A stretch of DNA of 64,000 bases from RYN-133 sp963785425 (GCA_963785425.1 CAWAVG010000002.1:806001-870000); one strand, 5' to 3'; counted from the stretch's first letter, positions 52,311-61,942 are shown. Numbers and translations are program-made. The notes: generated by a model not told the origin, from the letters alone.

Positions 52311-53960
52311 CTAGGCAGCAAGCAGCAGCGTCCGTAGCCGACGCACCGGTGGCGAGCCGTGGGCGAGCACCGCGTCGTGGATCGCGCGGTCACCGGCGTC
52401 CGGACGCCGGCGCCGCAGCTCGCCGACGAGGTCGCGCACCTCGCAGTAGCCGACGTAGTAGGTGCACAGCTGGGTCGAGGTCAGTTGCACACGCTGCCAC
52501 TTCTCGGCCGCCTCGCCGTCCTCCTGGAACGCGCGCTCGACCATGAGCCGGCGCGCTTCGGGCTCGTCCAGATCGTGGCAGTGGAAGCGGATGTCGAGGA
52601 TGGTGTTCAGCGTGCTGCGCAGCTGCATCTTCAGTTGCTGCATGTGCAACGCGCTCGCCGCGCGCGCCGATTCGGCGGCGCGGTAGCCGCGGGTGGCCAT
52701 CAGCTCCTCGGCGTACACCGCCCAGCCCTCGACGAACGATCCGCTGTAGAACACGGCCCGGATCGGCGTGGTCGCCGGATGGCGGTTCGAGTGCATCAGC
52801 TGCAGCGCGTGGCCGGGCATGGCCTCGTGCACGGTGAGGTCGTGCAACATGTGGACGTTGTACTCGCGGAAGTACGAGGCGATGCGGTCCTCGCTCCACC
52901 CTTGGGGGGTCGGGGACACCGCGAACTGGGTCGGCAGCGGTGACTGCTCGAGCGGGCCGGACGGGTTGCAATAGGCGCCGGCCACGCCGCGGTCGATCTC
53001 GGGCATCTCGATGATGTCGACCTGGTCGTCGTAGATCGTCATCAGGTCGTTGGACCGCACGAAGTCGGTTGCCTCGCCCATCGCGGCGCGGCACACGTCG
53101 AGGATGGTGTCGTCGGTCGCGACGTCGCGGGCGAGTTCGGCCAGCACGCTGCGCACGGTCGCGGCGTCAGCGTCGGCGACCGCGGCGAACCGTCCCGCCT
53201 CGGCCGCGATCTCGCCGCTGATCCGCTCGAAGTCGTCCTCGGCACGGGCGAGCAGCGCGTCCGGGGCGAAGTCGGTGTCGAGCGTGAGCGCGAGCTTGGC
53301 CTCGAACAACTCGCGGCCGAGGCGCGGACTGCGCTGGGCCCCCGCGAGCCGATCGCGCAGCCACGCGCGGTGCTCCTCGACCGCCTCGTACGCGGTCTGC
53401 GCCTCGGATCCGAGCGCGGCGCCCGCTTCCTCCGCCAGCGCGGGCAAGGCATCGCTGATCAGGTGCGCGGTGCCGCCCAGCTGTGTGATCGCCGTCTCGG
53501 TGTGGATGCGCGAGAGGTCACCGAGGCGCTCGCGCGCCGCGGCGAAAAAGGCGGGGACGCGTGCCAGCCGGGCGCGCGCGGCGTCGAGGCGCTGCCCTGC
53601 GGGGGCGAACGGGCGTGACGCCAGCGCGTGCAGCCCGCCGCCCGGATTGTGTGTCATCGCATTCCAGTCGCCCTCGTGCAACCGCTCGAGGTCGAACAGT
53701 TCCCATCGCAGTGCAGAGCCCAGAACCGCGCGGTCGACCTTCTCGTCGACGTCGCTGAGCGTCAGCCCGTCGAGCTCAGCGAGCTGGCGGTGCACCTCAT
53801 CGCGCCGGGCGCGGGCTGCGGCGGGCGAGGGATCGGGCAGCTCGTGGTCGTGGCTGTGGTCGCCGAGGAACGTCGCGTCGACCGGATGCGCGGCGAGCCA
53901 GCTGTCGAGGACCGACGACGCGACAGGGACGAACGAGGACTGATGTGAGGGGGAGGTCAC
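52311..53960 (-). CDS. DUF885-family metallohydrolase
   Basis: 549 residues. The zinc-binding motif HEAMPGHALQLMHSN near 375 with the downstream Glu in FVEGWAVYAEELMA is the DUF885 signature, a family of putative carboxypeptidase-like enzymes. The N-terminal two thirds are helical. No signal peptide. The GTG start at 53960 overlaps the acyl-CoA synthetase stop by four bases (GTGA). Its substrate, and why it is coupled to acyl-CoA synthesis, are unknown. Confidence 0.88.
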   Translation of the reverse strand: MTSPSHQSSFVPVASSVLDSWLAAHPVDATFLGDHSHDHELPDPSPAAARARRDEVHRQLAELDGLTLSDVDEKVDRAVLGSALRWELFDLERLHEGDWNAMTHNPGGGLHALASRPFAPAGQRLDAARARLARVPAFFAAARERLGDLSRIHTETAITQLGGTAHLISDALPALAEEAGAALGSEAQTAYEAVEEHRAWLRDRLAGAQRSPRLGRELFEAKLALTLDTDFAPDALLARAEDDFERISGEIAAEAGRFAAVADADAATVRSVLAELARDVATDDTILDVCRAAMGEATDFVRSNDLMTIYDDQVDIIEMPEIDRGVAGAYCNPSGPLEQSPLPTQFAVSPTPQGWSEDRIASYFREYNVHMLHDLTVHEAMPGHALQLMHSNRHPATTPIRAVFYSGSFVEGWAVYAEELMATRGYRAAESARAASALHMQQLKMQLRSTLNTILDIRFHCHDLDEPEARRLMVERAFQEDGEAAEKWQRVQLTSTQLCTYYVGYCEVRDLVGELRRRRPDAGDRAIHDAVLAHGSPPVRRLRTLLLAA

Positions 53961-55594
53961 TCGTCAGAGGTTAGTTCCTTGCGCAGCAGCTTCCCGGTGG
54001 CATTGCGCGGCAGCTCGTCGACGAACTCGACCTCCCGCGGGACCTTGTGGCGAGCCAGCTCCGACTTCACGTGCGCCTTCACCTCGTCCTCGGACAGCGA
54101 CTGGCCGTCCTTGAGCACGACGAACGCCTTGAGCCGCTGCCCGAAGTCCTCGTCCTTCACGCCGACGACGGCTGCATCGGCGATCGCCTTGTGCTCAATG
54201 AGCAGGTTCTCGACCTCGGCCGGGAAGACGTTCTCACCGCCGGAGACGATCATGTCGTCGTCGCGACCGTCGATGAAGAGCAACCCGTCCCTGTCGAAGT
54301 GCCCGACGTCGCCCGACGAGAGCAGTCCGTCGATCTCGTCCTTCGACCCGCCGCCGGTGTATCCCTCGAACTTCAGCCCGCTGCCGACGAAGATGCGGCC
54401 TGTGACCTCGGGCTCGGTGATGCGCTTGCCGTCGTCGTCGTAGATGTGCACCTTGCAGCCGACCGGCACCTTGCCCACGGTGCCGGGAGCTTTCCTCCAG
54501 TCGGCCGGCGTCGCCACGCTCGCGACTGCGACCTCGGTCGATCCGTAGAGGTTGTAGATCACGTCGCCGAACAGTTCCATCGCGTGGTTTCCCACTTCGG
54601 GGGCGAGGGCGGACCCGGCGAGGAAGATGATCTTCAGTGAACTCGTGTCGTACTTCCTGATCTCCTCGTCGTCCAGCTCGAGCATGCGCTGCAGCATCGT
54701 CGGGACGAGGACGAGCGTTTCGCACTTGTATTCCTGAATCATCTCGAGCGTCTTGCGCGGGTCGTACTTGCGTCGTGTGACGGTCGTGGACCCGAGGGCG
54801 AGCGTGATCAGGAACTGCGACAGGCCGGTTCCGTGGAACAGCGGCGCACCGAAGAAGGTGCGTTCGTTGACGCCGAGCGGCACGCGATCGAGGAACTGGG
54901 CAGCCGCGAACGGCGAGCTGACCTGACGCGACGCGCCCTTCGGTGTGCCGGTCGTGCCACTGGTCAGCAGGACGAGGCCGCCGACCGTCTTGGGTCGCGG
55001 CAGGTCGTCGGATGAGCTGGCGTTGATGAGATCGTCGAGCGTCTCGTGCTCGTTGTCGTCGCCGTCGGTCCAGGCCAGGTACCGGGGCACGTCGTCGGGG
55101 ACGTTGCCGAGAATCTGGCTGAACTCGGCGTCGTACACGAGGGTGTCGGCGCCCTCGCGCTTGACGACCTCGGCGAACTGCGGCTTGGCGAAGCCGGTGT
55201 TCATCAGCAGCAACTTCGCGCCGAGCTTGCCGGTCGCGAACATCGTGTCGAGCAGCCCGCGGTGGTCGCGGCACAGCACCGCGATTACCGACTTGTCGGT
55301 GAGCCCCTGCTCCTGCCATGCGCGAGCCAGTGCGTTGGAACGCTCGTCGAGTTCGCGGAAGGACAGCTCGCCGATCTCATCGACCAGGCCGGGGAAGTCG
55401 GGGTAGCGGTGCGCGGCGATCTTGATCGCGCCGGCGACCATGCCCCACGACCGCATCGCCAGCAGGGCGTAGGCGATGTCTTGCGGCTTGGTGACGGGGG
55501 CCATGCCGCGGCGGAGCAGGACGCCCGCCTCTCGGGCCGTCGTCGGCAGCCGCAGCAACTGCTGCCACGCCATGTCGAGATCGACCTTGACCAC
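53957..55594 (-). CDS. Acyl-CoA synthetase (AMP-binding, FadD-like)
   Basis: 545 residues. ATP-binding motif LVLLTSGTTGTPKGASR near 190, YNLYGSTEVAVAS near 330, the hinge region DGLLFIDGRDDDMIVSGGEN near 430 and the catalytic Lys in LPRNATGKLLRKEL near the C-terminus are all in place. It activates a carboxylic acid, fatty or steroid-derived, to its CoA thioester. GTG at 55594 follows CGAGGAGCGGCGA; the long upstream frame is sequence antisense in meaning to the P450 gene and is not used. It lies 68 bp after the P450 gene. Confidence 0.93.
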   Translation of the reverse strand: MVKVDLDMAWQQLLRLPTTAREAGVLLRRGMAPVTKPQDIAYALLAMRSWGMVAGAIKIAAHRYPDFPGLVDEIGELSFRELDERSNALARAWQEQGLTDKSVIAVLCRDHRGLLDTMFATGKLGAKLLLMNTGFAKPQFAEVVKREGADTLVYDAEFSQILGNVPDDVPRYLAWTDGDDNEHETLDDLINASSSDDLPRPKTVGGLVLLTSGTTGTPKGASRQVSSPFAAAQFLDRVPLGVNERTFFGAPLFHGTGLSQFLITLALGSTTVTRRKYDPRKTLEMIQEYKCETLVLVPTMLQRMLELDDEEIRKYDTSSLKIIFLAGSALAPEVGNHAMELFGDVIYNLYGSTEVAVASVATPADWRKAPGTVGKVPVGCKVHIYDDDGKRITEPEVTGRIFVGSGLKFEGYTGGGSKDEIDGLLSSGDVGHFDRDGLLFIDGRDDDMIVSGGENVFPAEVENLLIEHKAIADAAVVGVKDEDFGQRLKAFVVLKDGQSLSEDEVKAHVKSELARHKVPREVEFVDELPRNATGKLLRKELTSDE

Positions 55595-55662
55595 TCGCCG
55601 CTCCTCGGTTCGGAAAATGCGCGGATGTCCTACCCGCGAAGCACTGTGCCAGAACCGGCGCC

Positions 55663-56982
55663 TCAGAGCGCGTCGAGGCGGACCGGTAGCCCGTCCTTCG
55701 GCCGCGGCAGCGAGCTCCAGTCGATCGGCATCTCGTAGTCGCGCGGGACGCTCCAGCGGTATCTCAGCAGCAACTGGTACATGGCGGCCTTGACCTCCAT
55801 GCCGCCGAAGTGCAGGCCGATGCACTTGTGGACGCCGTTGCCGAACGGTATCCACGCGTTGCGGTGCACCGTCGTGTCCGGTCCGAACCTGTCGGGGTCG
55901 AAACGTTCGGGGTCGGGCCAGTACTCGGCGAGATGGTGCGTGTTGTGCACGCCGACCGAGACGTAGGTGTCGGCGGGGATGCGATAGCCGAGCACCTCGG
56001 TTTCCTTGACTGTCTTCCGCGCGAGCCCCGGCACGGCGGTCACGAGCCGCATGCACTCGCGCATCACCCGGTCGAGGGTCTCGAGCCGGTCGAGATCCTT
56101 GTAGGCGAGCGTCGGGGTTCCCACCGCGATCGTCTCGGCCCGGCACCGTTGCTGCCATTCGGGATGCTTGGCCAGGTAGTACGCCATCGTCGTCATGGTG
56201 ATGGTCGTGGTGTCGTGCGCCGCCATGAGCAGGAAGATCATGTGGTTGACGATGTCGTCGTCGCCGAAGGATGCGCCCGTCTCGTCGCGGGCGTGGACGA
56301 GCGCGCTGAACAGGTCGGCGCCGTTCCCGGCCCGCTTGGCGGCGATCTGCGGGTAGAGGAACTGCTCGAGCTTCTTGCGTCCCTTGAGGCCGCGTGACCA
56401 CCGCAGACCCGGGACGGGAAAGCGGAACACGGCGGTGCCCGCCCGCACGCAGTCGACGAAGGCGGCGTTCAGGGTGTCGGCCGACGGGCCGAGATCGGCG
56501 CCCATGAACGTGCGCGTGGCGACGTCGAGCGAGAGTTGCTTTATCGCGGGATGGAACCGGAAGTCGCGGTCGGCGCCCCAGCGCGCCAGACCGTCGGCCA
56601 GGGTCGCGTTCATCGGCTCGAGGTAGCCCGCGAGGCGGTCGGACGTGAACGCCTGCTGCATGATGCGCCGGTGCCGGTGGTGCTCGTCGAAGTCGAGCAG
56701 CATGAGGCCACGGTTGAAGAACCTGCCGATGAGGAAGCCCCAACCGGGGCCGTTGGCGAACGCACGGTCTCGGTTCTGCAGCACGATCGAGGTCGCCTCA
56801 GGGCCGGTCACCGTGACGTTGGTGCGCCCGAACGCGCGCAGCCACGACACGGGTCCGTACTTGTCGTACCGCTCCCGGGAGTTGTAGAGCTTTCCCGAGA
56901 GGACGTCGAAGGTGTAGCCGAAGATCGGCAGCCCCTTGTCCCCGGGCACCTCCCGCAACACCTTGACGTCGTCGACCGTCAT
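55663..56982 (-). CDS. Cytochrome P450
   Basis: 439 residues. I-helix MAAHDTTTITMTTMAY near 255, the K-helix ExxR in MRECMRLVTAVPG, the PERF motif in WPDPERFDPDRFGP and the haem loop FGNGVHKCIGLHFGG with the proximal Cys near 382. No membrane anchor. It hydroxylates an unknown hydrophobic substrate; the acyl-CoA synthetase downstream suggests a lipid or steroid side chain. ATG at 56982. It is divergent from a TetR gene (66-bp gap), its likely regulator. Confidence 0.95.
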   Translation of the reverse strand: MTVDDVKVLREVPGDKGLPIFGYTFDVLSGKLYNSRERYDKYGPVSWLRAFGRTNVTVTGPEATSIVLQNRDRAFANGPGWGFLIGRFFNRGLMLLDFDEHHRHRRIMQQAFTSDRLAGYLEPMNATLADGLARWGADRDFRFHPAIKQLSLDVATRTFMGADLGPSADTLNAAFVDCVRAGTAVFRFPVPGLRWSRGLKGRKKLEQFLYPQIAAKRAGNGADLFSALVHARDETGASFGDDDIVNHMIFLLMAAHDTTTITMTTMAYYLAKHPEWQQRCRAETIAVGTPTLAYKDLDRLETLDRVMRECMRLVTAVPGLARKTVKETEVLGYRIPADTYVSVGVHNTHHLAEYWPDPERFDPDRFGPDTTVHRNAWIPFGNGVHKCIGLHFGGMEVKAAMYQLLLRYRWSVPRDYEMPIDWSSLPRPKDGLPVRLDAL

Positions 56983-57047
56983 GTCAAGCGACCCTAGCCC
57001 TGGCCGATCGTCTTGCCGAAGAACTGAAATCGGGATTCAATCTTTCT

Positions 57048-57656
57048 GTGGCCTACCGACGCACGGCTGAGGTGCAGGCGCGCCTGGCCGCCCAGCGCGC
57101 CCGCATCGTCGCCGCGGCGACCCATCAGCTCGCCGAGCACGGCTACGCCGGGTGCTCGATGGCCGCGGTCGCCCGGCGCGCCGGCGTGGCTCCGGGGACG
57201 GTCTACAACCACGTCGACGGTAAGGCGGCGCTGGTCGCCGAGGTCTTCCGCGCCGTGTGCGGCCGCGAGGTGGAGGCGGTGCGCGCGGCGGTCGCTCCCG
57301 CCCCGGACACCGCGCAGCGGGTGAGGGCGCTGGTCGAGACCTTCGCGCAGCGCGCGTTGAAGTCGCCCCGGCTCGCTTACGCGCTGCTGGCCGAACCGGT
57401 CGACCCACTCGTCGACCAGTTGCGGCTGCAGTTCCGGATCGCCTTCCGCGACGTCGCCGCCGCCGCGATCGAGGCAGGGATCGCCGTCGGCGACGTCCCG
57501 CCGCAGAATCCGCGCGTCGTCGCCGCCGCGCTGGTCGGCGCCATCGGCGAGGCGTTGGTCGGGCCGCTCGGCGGCGTGCCCGACCCGTCCACCGTCCCCG
57601 AGCTCGTCAGCTTCGCCCTACGTTCGATCGGAGTCCGCGATGCCGTCCACGCATGA
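57048..57656 (+). CDS. TetR/AcrR-family transcriptional regulator
   Basis: 202 residues. The HTH is SMAAVARRAGVAPGTVYNHV near residues 37-56; the C-terminal part is a typical helical ligand-binding domain. GTG start. The 66-bp region shared with the divergent P450 gene contains TGAAATCGGGATTCAA (57025-57040), with the inner inverted repeat AATC-GG-GATT, a candidate operator. Its 3' end overlaps the acyl-CoA dehydrogenase start by 17 bp, so both genes are cotranscribed. Confidence 0.9.
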   Translation: MAYRRTAEVQARLAAQRARIVAAATHQLAEHGYAGCSMAAVARRAGVAPGTVYNHVDGKAALVAEVFRAVCGREVEAVRAAVAPAPDTAQRVRALVETFAQRALKSPRLAYALLAEPVDPLVDQLRLQFRIAFRDVAAAAIEAGIAVGDVPPQNPRVVAAALVGAIGEALVGPLGGVPDPSTVPELVSFALRSIGVRDAVHA

Positions 57657-59268
57657 GGTGACGAACCAGGTGCCGCCGCTGTCGGCCGACATCAGCACCT
57701 TCCCGGCCCTGCTCGAGGGACTGCAGCGCGAGGGTGCGGGCTGGGCCGAGCCGGAGGTCCGCGACCTCGGCCGACTCGCGAACAGCGAGACCGCGCAGGA
57801 GTGGGGTCGGCTCGCGAACGAGCATCCGCCCGTGTTGCACACCCACGACCGGTACGGGCACCGCATCGACGAGGTCGACTACCTGCCGCAGTACCACGAG
57901 CTGATGCGCGTCGCGGTCGAGCACGGGTTGCACGGTGCACCGTGGGCGTCCGACCGCCCCGGGGAGCACATCGCGCGCGCGGCGAAACTGATGGCCTGGG
58001 GCGTGTCCGACGCCGGGCATCTGTGTCCCGTCTCCATGACCTATGCAGTCGTGCCGGCACTGCGCGCCACACCGGCGCTCGCCGCCGACTACGAGCCGCT
58101 GCTGACCAGTACCACCTACGACCACGGGCTGCGTCCGCCGCTGACCAAGCTCGGTCTCATCGCCGGCATGTCCATGACCGAGAAGCAGGGCGGTTCGGAC
58201 GTCCGGGCGAACACCACGAGAGCCGTTCCCGCCGGCGACGGCACCTACCGGCTGACCGGACACAAGTGGTTCACGTCCGCCCCGATGTCCGACCTGTTCC
58301 TGACTCTCGCCCAGGCGCCGGGCGGGCTGTCGTGCTTCCTCGTGCCCCGGGTGCTGCCGGACGGCACGCGCAACCCCTTCCATCTGCAGCGTCTGAAGGA
58401 CAAGCTCGGCAACAAGTCCAACGCCTCGGCCGAGATCGAGTACGACGACGCGCTCGGCTGGCTCGTCGGCGACGAGGGACGCGGCGTGCGGACGATCATC
58501 GAGATGGTCAACATGACGCGCCTCGACTGCGCGCTCATGGCCGCGGGTGGCATGCGCATCGGCACGGCGCACGCCGTGCATCACGCGACGCACCGGTCGG
58601 TGTTCGGCAAGCGGTTGATCGACCAGCCGGCGATGGTGAACGTGCTCGCTGATCTCGCCGTCGACTCCGAGGCGGCGACGACCGTCGTCATGCGCCTGGC
58701 CGGCGCCGTCGACCGCTCCGTGCGCGGCGACGCAGCCGAGGCCGCGTTCCGCAGGGTCGGTCTCGCCGTGACGAAGTACTGGCTGTGCAAACGCTGGTCG
58801 ACCCATGCCGCCGAATCGCTCGAATGTCTCGGTGGCAACGGCTACATCGAGGACTCCGGTCTGCCGCGGCTGTACCGCGAGGCGCCGCTCGTCTCGATCT
58901 GGGAGGGCTCGGGGAATGTCGCCGCGCTCGACACCTTGCGCGCGATGGTGCGCGAGCCCGAGTCCGTCGAGGCGTTCTTCGGCGAGCTCGAACTCGCCGC
59001 AGGAAGCGACCCGCGCTACGACGACGACCTTGCGCTGCTGCGCAAGCAGTTCAGCGACGCCGCCGAGCTCGAGTACCGCGCCCGCCACGTCGTCGAGCGG
59101 ATGGCGATGCTGCTGCAGGGTTCGCTGTTGCTGCGAGACGGCAACGCGGCGGTTGCCGAGGCGTTCGTCGCGTCCCGCCTGGGTCGCGACTGGGGCGTTG
59201 CCTACGGCACCCTGCCGACCGGGCTCGACACCGCGACCGTCCTGGAGCGCGCCGCAGTCGTGCAGTGA
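57640..59268 (+). CDS. Acyl-CoA dehydrogenase, AidB-like
   Basis: 542 residues, longer than standard acyl-CoA dehydrogenases and matching the AidB/DszC-related group. Family blocks: LIAGMSMTEKQGGSDVRANT, TGHKWFTSAPMSDLFLTLAQ, the FAD-binding ECLGGNGYIEDSGLPRLYRE and VSIWEGSGNVAALDTLRAMV. The Arg of the last AidB-type segment and the C-terminal helical extension are present. It may act in lipid metabolism or alkylation protection. ATG at 57640. Convergent with the metal ABC permease gene, stops three bases apart. Confidence 0.9.
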   Translation: MPSTHEVTNQVPPLSADISTFPALLEGLQREGAGWAEPEVRDLGRLANSETAQEWGRLANEHPPVLHTHDRYGHRIDEVDYLPQYHELMRVAVEHGLHGAPWASDRPGEHIARAAKLMAWGVSDAGHLCPVSMTYAVVPALRATPALAADYEPLLTSTTYDHGLRPPLTKLGLIAGMSMTEKQGGSDVRANTTRAVPAGDGTYRLTGHKWFTSAPMSDLFLTLAQAPGGLSCFLVPRVLPDGTRNPFHLQRLKDKLGNKSNASAEIEYDDALGWLVGDEGRGVRTIIEMVNMTRLDCALMAAGGMRIGTAHAVHHATHRSVFGKRLIDQPAMVNVLADLAVDSEAATTVVMRLAGAVDRSVRGDAAEAAFRRVGLAVTKYWLCKRWSTHAAESLECLGGNGYIEDSGLPRLYREAPLVSIWEGSGNVAALDTLRAMVREPESVEAFFGELELAAGSDPRYDDDLALLRKQFSDAAELEYRARHVVERMAMLLQGSLLLRDGNAAVAEAFVASRLGRDWGVAYGTLPTGLDTATVLERAAVVQ

Positions 59269-59269
59269 T

Positions 59270-60124
59270 CTACGTGCGCGTCCAGCCGCCCTTCATGCGC
59301 ACGTGCCCGATAAGGCGGCACACGGCATAGATCGCGAACGAGATGGTCGTGACGTACGGGCTGATCGGGATGCCGTCGGAACCCAGGGCGACCAGGATGC
59401 CACCGACCGTCGATGTCGTCGCGAACGCGACCGAGAGCACCGGGACCAGCACGGGCGAGGCGGTGACCCGCATGGCGGCGGCGGCCGGGGTGCTCACGAC
59501 CGAGAGCACGAGCAGCGCGCCGACGACCTGCACCGACATGGCGACGGCGAGTCCGAGCACGAGCATGAACACCGGTGACAGCAGCCGGACGGGCACGCCG
59601 CGGGCCGCCGCTGCCTCGGGATCCGTGCTGGCGAAGGTCAGCGGCCGCCACATGACCGCCAGTGCTGCGAGCACGACGGCCGACGTCCACGCCAGGTACG
59701 CGAGCTCCGCGTTGTCGACGGCGACGATCTGCCCGACGAGCGAGCCGAACTTGTTCGCCGACCGTCCGCGATACAGACCGAGGAACAGCACGCCCAGACC
59801 GAGCCCGAACGGCATGACGACGCCGATGATCGAGTTGCGTTCGCGCGCACGAACCCCCAGCAGTCCGATGATCAACGCAGCGACGAGCGAGCCGAGGATG
59901 CCGCCGATCACGACGCTCGTGCCGGCCAGCAGGGCTGCGGCCGCTCCGGCGAACGACAGCTCGGAGATGCCGTGCACCGCGAACGGCAGGTCACGCATCA
60001 TCACGAACGTGCTGACCAGCCCGCACATGACGCCGAGCAGCGCACCGGCGATCACCGAGTTGTGCAGCAGCGCGAGCAGCGCACCGTAGTCGGTGAAGTC
60101 GAAGATGCGGTGCCACCAGGTCAT
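59270..60124 (-). CDS. Zinc/manganese-type ABC transporter, permease
   Basis: 284 residues, about eight hydrophobic spans of the ABC-3 family. Landmarks are LVSTFVMMRDLPFAVHGISE, SFAGAAAALL, IGVVMPFGLGLGVLFLGLY and MSVQVVGALLVLSVVSTPAAAA. It forms the channel for a divalent metal. ATG at 60124 overlaps the ATPase stop by four bases. Last gene of the three-gene operon. Confidence 0.92.
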   Translation of the reverse strand: MTWWHRIFDFTDYGALLALLHNSVIAGALLGVMCGLVSTFVMMRDLPFAVHGISELSFAGAAAALLAGTSVVIGGILGSLVAALIIGLLGVRARERNSIIGVVMPFGLGLGVLFLGLYRGRSANKFGSLVGQIVAVDNAELAYLAWTSAVVLAALAVMWRPLTFASTDPEAAAARGVPVRLLSPVFMLVLGLAVAMSVQVVGALLVLSVVSTPAAAAMRVTASPVLVPVLSVAFATTSTVGGILVALGSDGIPISPYVTTISFAIYAVCRLIGHVRMKGGWTRT

Positions 60125-60927
60125 GTGCCGACCTCGTGGTGGTGCGTGTGCAGGTCCGGGACGCCGGCCACGATGATGCGGTCGCCGGAGCGGATGACCT
60201 CGATCGGGCTCCCGTACAGCACCGACAGCGTCTGCGAGGTCATCACCTCCTCGACCGTCCCGATGCGGAACTGCCCGTCGGCGAGGTAGAGCACCCGGTC
60301 GACGTAGGGGAGGACCGGATTGATCTCGTGCGTCACGAACACCACCGCTGTGCCGTGCTCACGGCGGCGCTGGTCGATGAGCGCGGTGATCGCCGCCTGG
60401 TGGTTCAGATCGAGCGAGAGCAGCGGCTCGTCGCACAGCAGCAGGTGCGGGTCGGTGGCCAGCGCCTGCGCGATGCGGATCCGCTGCTGCTCGCCACCGG
60501 ACAGCACCCCGATCGGCCGGTCGGCGTAGGGCACGGCGCTGACCTGCGCCAGGGCGAGGTCGACCTCGCGGCGGCGCTCGGCGCTGCGCCGGCCGAGCGG
60601 CCAGCTGATGCCCCACCGGTGCCCGTCGATGCCCTGCCGCACCACATCGCGCGCCCGTAGCGGCGTGAGCGGGTCGAGGCGGCGTTGCTGCGGTACGTAG
60701 CCGATCGACGCGCTGCCGCGCTGGGCGGGCGCGCCCTCGATCAGCACCTGCCCGGACGAGAGTGGTGACAGGCCGAGCACGGCGCGCAGCAGGCTCGTCT
60801 TGCCCGACCCGTTCGCGCCGAGCACGGCCAGGAATTCGCCGGCTTCGACCCGCAGATCCAGGCCGTGCCACAGCTCACGAGCACCGAAGCCGATCGCCGC
60901 GTCGCGCAGTTCGAGCACCGTTGTCAT
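60121..60927 (-). CDS. Zinc/manganese-type ABC transporter, ATP-binding protein
   Basis: 268 residues. Walker A LGANGSGKTSLLRAVLG near 37, Q-loop GYVPQQRRLDPL, signature VLSGGEQQRIRIAQALA and Walker B LLLCDEPLLSLDLN. The C-terminal HTHHHEVG is His-rich and could bind metal. ATG at 60927 overlaps the binding-protein stop by four bases (ATGA). Confidence 0.93.
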   Translation of the reverse strand: MTTVLELRDAAIGFGARELWHGLDLRVEAGEFLAVLGANGSGKTSLLRAVLGLSPLSSGQVLIEGAPAQRGSASIGYVPQQRRLDPLTPLRARDVVRQGIDGHRWGISWPLGRRSAERRREVDLALAQVSAVPYADRPIGVLSGGEQQRIRIAQALATDPHLLLCDEPLLSLDLNHQAAITALIDQRRREHGTAVVFVTHEINPVLPYVDRVLYLADGQFRIGTVEEVMTSQTLSVLYGSPIEVIRSGDRIIVAGVPDLHTHHHEVGT

Positions 60928-61832
60928 TGCGCGAGCGCCTTGGCCAGCGCGGCGAGGTTCGCGCGCATCCAGGCCAGGTAGCCCGTCCCGCCGGGCAGTG
61001 TCTCGGTGACCGGGACGGCAGGTACGCCGGCGGCATGCGCCGCGGCCAGCACTCTGGTGGTCTCGGCGCCGGCGGTCTGCGCGTTGAAGACGAGCACCCG
61101 CACGGTGTGGTCGTCAAACAGGGCGAGGGTCTGTTCGAGCACGGAGGCGGACACGTCGGCGTCGCCTTCGAGGGCGGCGCTGAACTGCTCCGGCGTGCGG
61201 TTCACGAGCCCGCAGGCCGCCAGCAGGTAGGCCGGCACCGGCTCCGTGATGGCGACCGGCGTACCGGCGTAGCGGGCGCGCAGCTCGGCTTCGGTCGACT
61301 CGAGGGAGCGCAGGCCGGCGGTGAACCGCGCCGCTGCCGACCGGAACGCGCGGGCGTGGCCGGGTTCGCGGGCCACCAGGACGGTGACCAGGCGCCCGAC
61401 GAAGCGCTGGACCGATGGGAAGTCGTACCAGACGTGCTCGTTGAGTTCGCCTCCCACAGGCGCCTTGTGGCCGGAGATGGTGACGGCGTCGAGAGTGGTC
61501 GCGCCGCGCTTGCCCGTCGCTCGCTGCAAGCGGTTCATGAAGTCGTCGTAGCCACCGCCGTTCTCGACGAGGACATCGGCACGGGACACCGCGAGTTCGT
61601 CGCGGGCGCTGGCCTCGAACGAGTGCGGGTCCTGGGAGGGATCGTCGATCAACGACGTGACGTCGGCGCGCGAGCCCGCGACCGCGCGCACGATGGCGCC
61701 GTACACGTCGGTGGAAGCCACGATCTGCAGCCGGCCGTCCGCGACAGAACGGCTCGAGCAGCCGGTGAGTGCCGCCGTGCCGAGGACGCAGCTGAGCCCG
61801 ACGGCGAGCGCTACGGCGCCTCGGACGGACAT
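60924..61832 (-). CDS. Zinc/manganese-type ABC transporter, substrate-binding lipoprotein
   Basis: 302 residues, cluster A-I (ZnuA/MntC) fold. Lipobox ALTGC gives Cys25. Metal ligands are expected in DPHSFEAS and NEHVWYDFPS (His), with later ligands in VAITEPVPAYLL and VLVFNAQTAG. There is no His-rich loop, which makes the metal (zinc or manganese) uncertain. ATG at 61832. A palindromic operator (61843-61875) overlaps the promoter region, so metal repression is likely. Confidence 0.91.
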   Translation of the reverse strand: MSVRGAVALAVGLSCVLGTAALTGCSSRSVADGRLQIVASTDVYGAIVRAVAGSRADVTSLIDDPSQDPHSFEASARDELAVSRADVLVENGGGYDDFMNRLQRATGKRGATTLDAVTISGHKAPVGGELNEHVWYDFPSVQRFVGRLVTVLVAREPGHARAFRSAAARFTAGLRSLESTEAELRARYAGTPVAITEPVPAYLLAACGLVNRTPEQFSAALEGDADVSASVLEQTLALFDDHTVRVLVFNAQTAGAETTRVLAAAHAAGVPAVPVTETLPGGTGYLAWMRANLAALAKALAQ

Positions 61833-61842
61833 CCGGCCGACC

Positions 61843-61875
61843 CCTTACCGATATCGACAACGATATTCAATAAGG
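61843..61875. promoter_or_regulatory. Palindromic operator upstream of the metal ABC operon
   Basis: Inner arms ATATCG (61851-61856) and CGATAT (61861-61866) flank ACAA; outer arms CCTTA (61843-61847) and TAAGG (61871-61875) also match. It starts 11 bp before the binding-protein ATG. The sequence differs from the TGAAAATGATTTTCA-type actinobacterial Zur box, so the regulator is not identified. Confidence 0.6.
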
Positions 61876-61942
61876 ACGTTACCAGTCGGCACCAGCGGTC
61901 GGTGGCGGGTGTCGAGGGTCGGCGACGAAGAAGCGGAAGCGG

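Noticed and set aside
61843..61875. Standard Zur box
   Set aside because: The sequence does not fit the TGAAAATGATTTTCA-type consensus.
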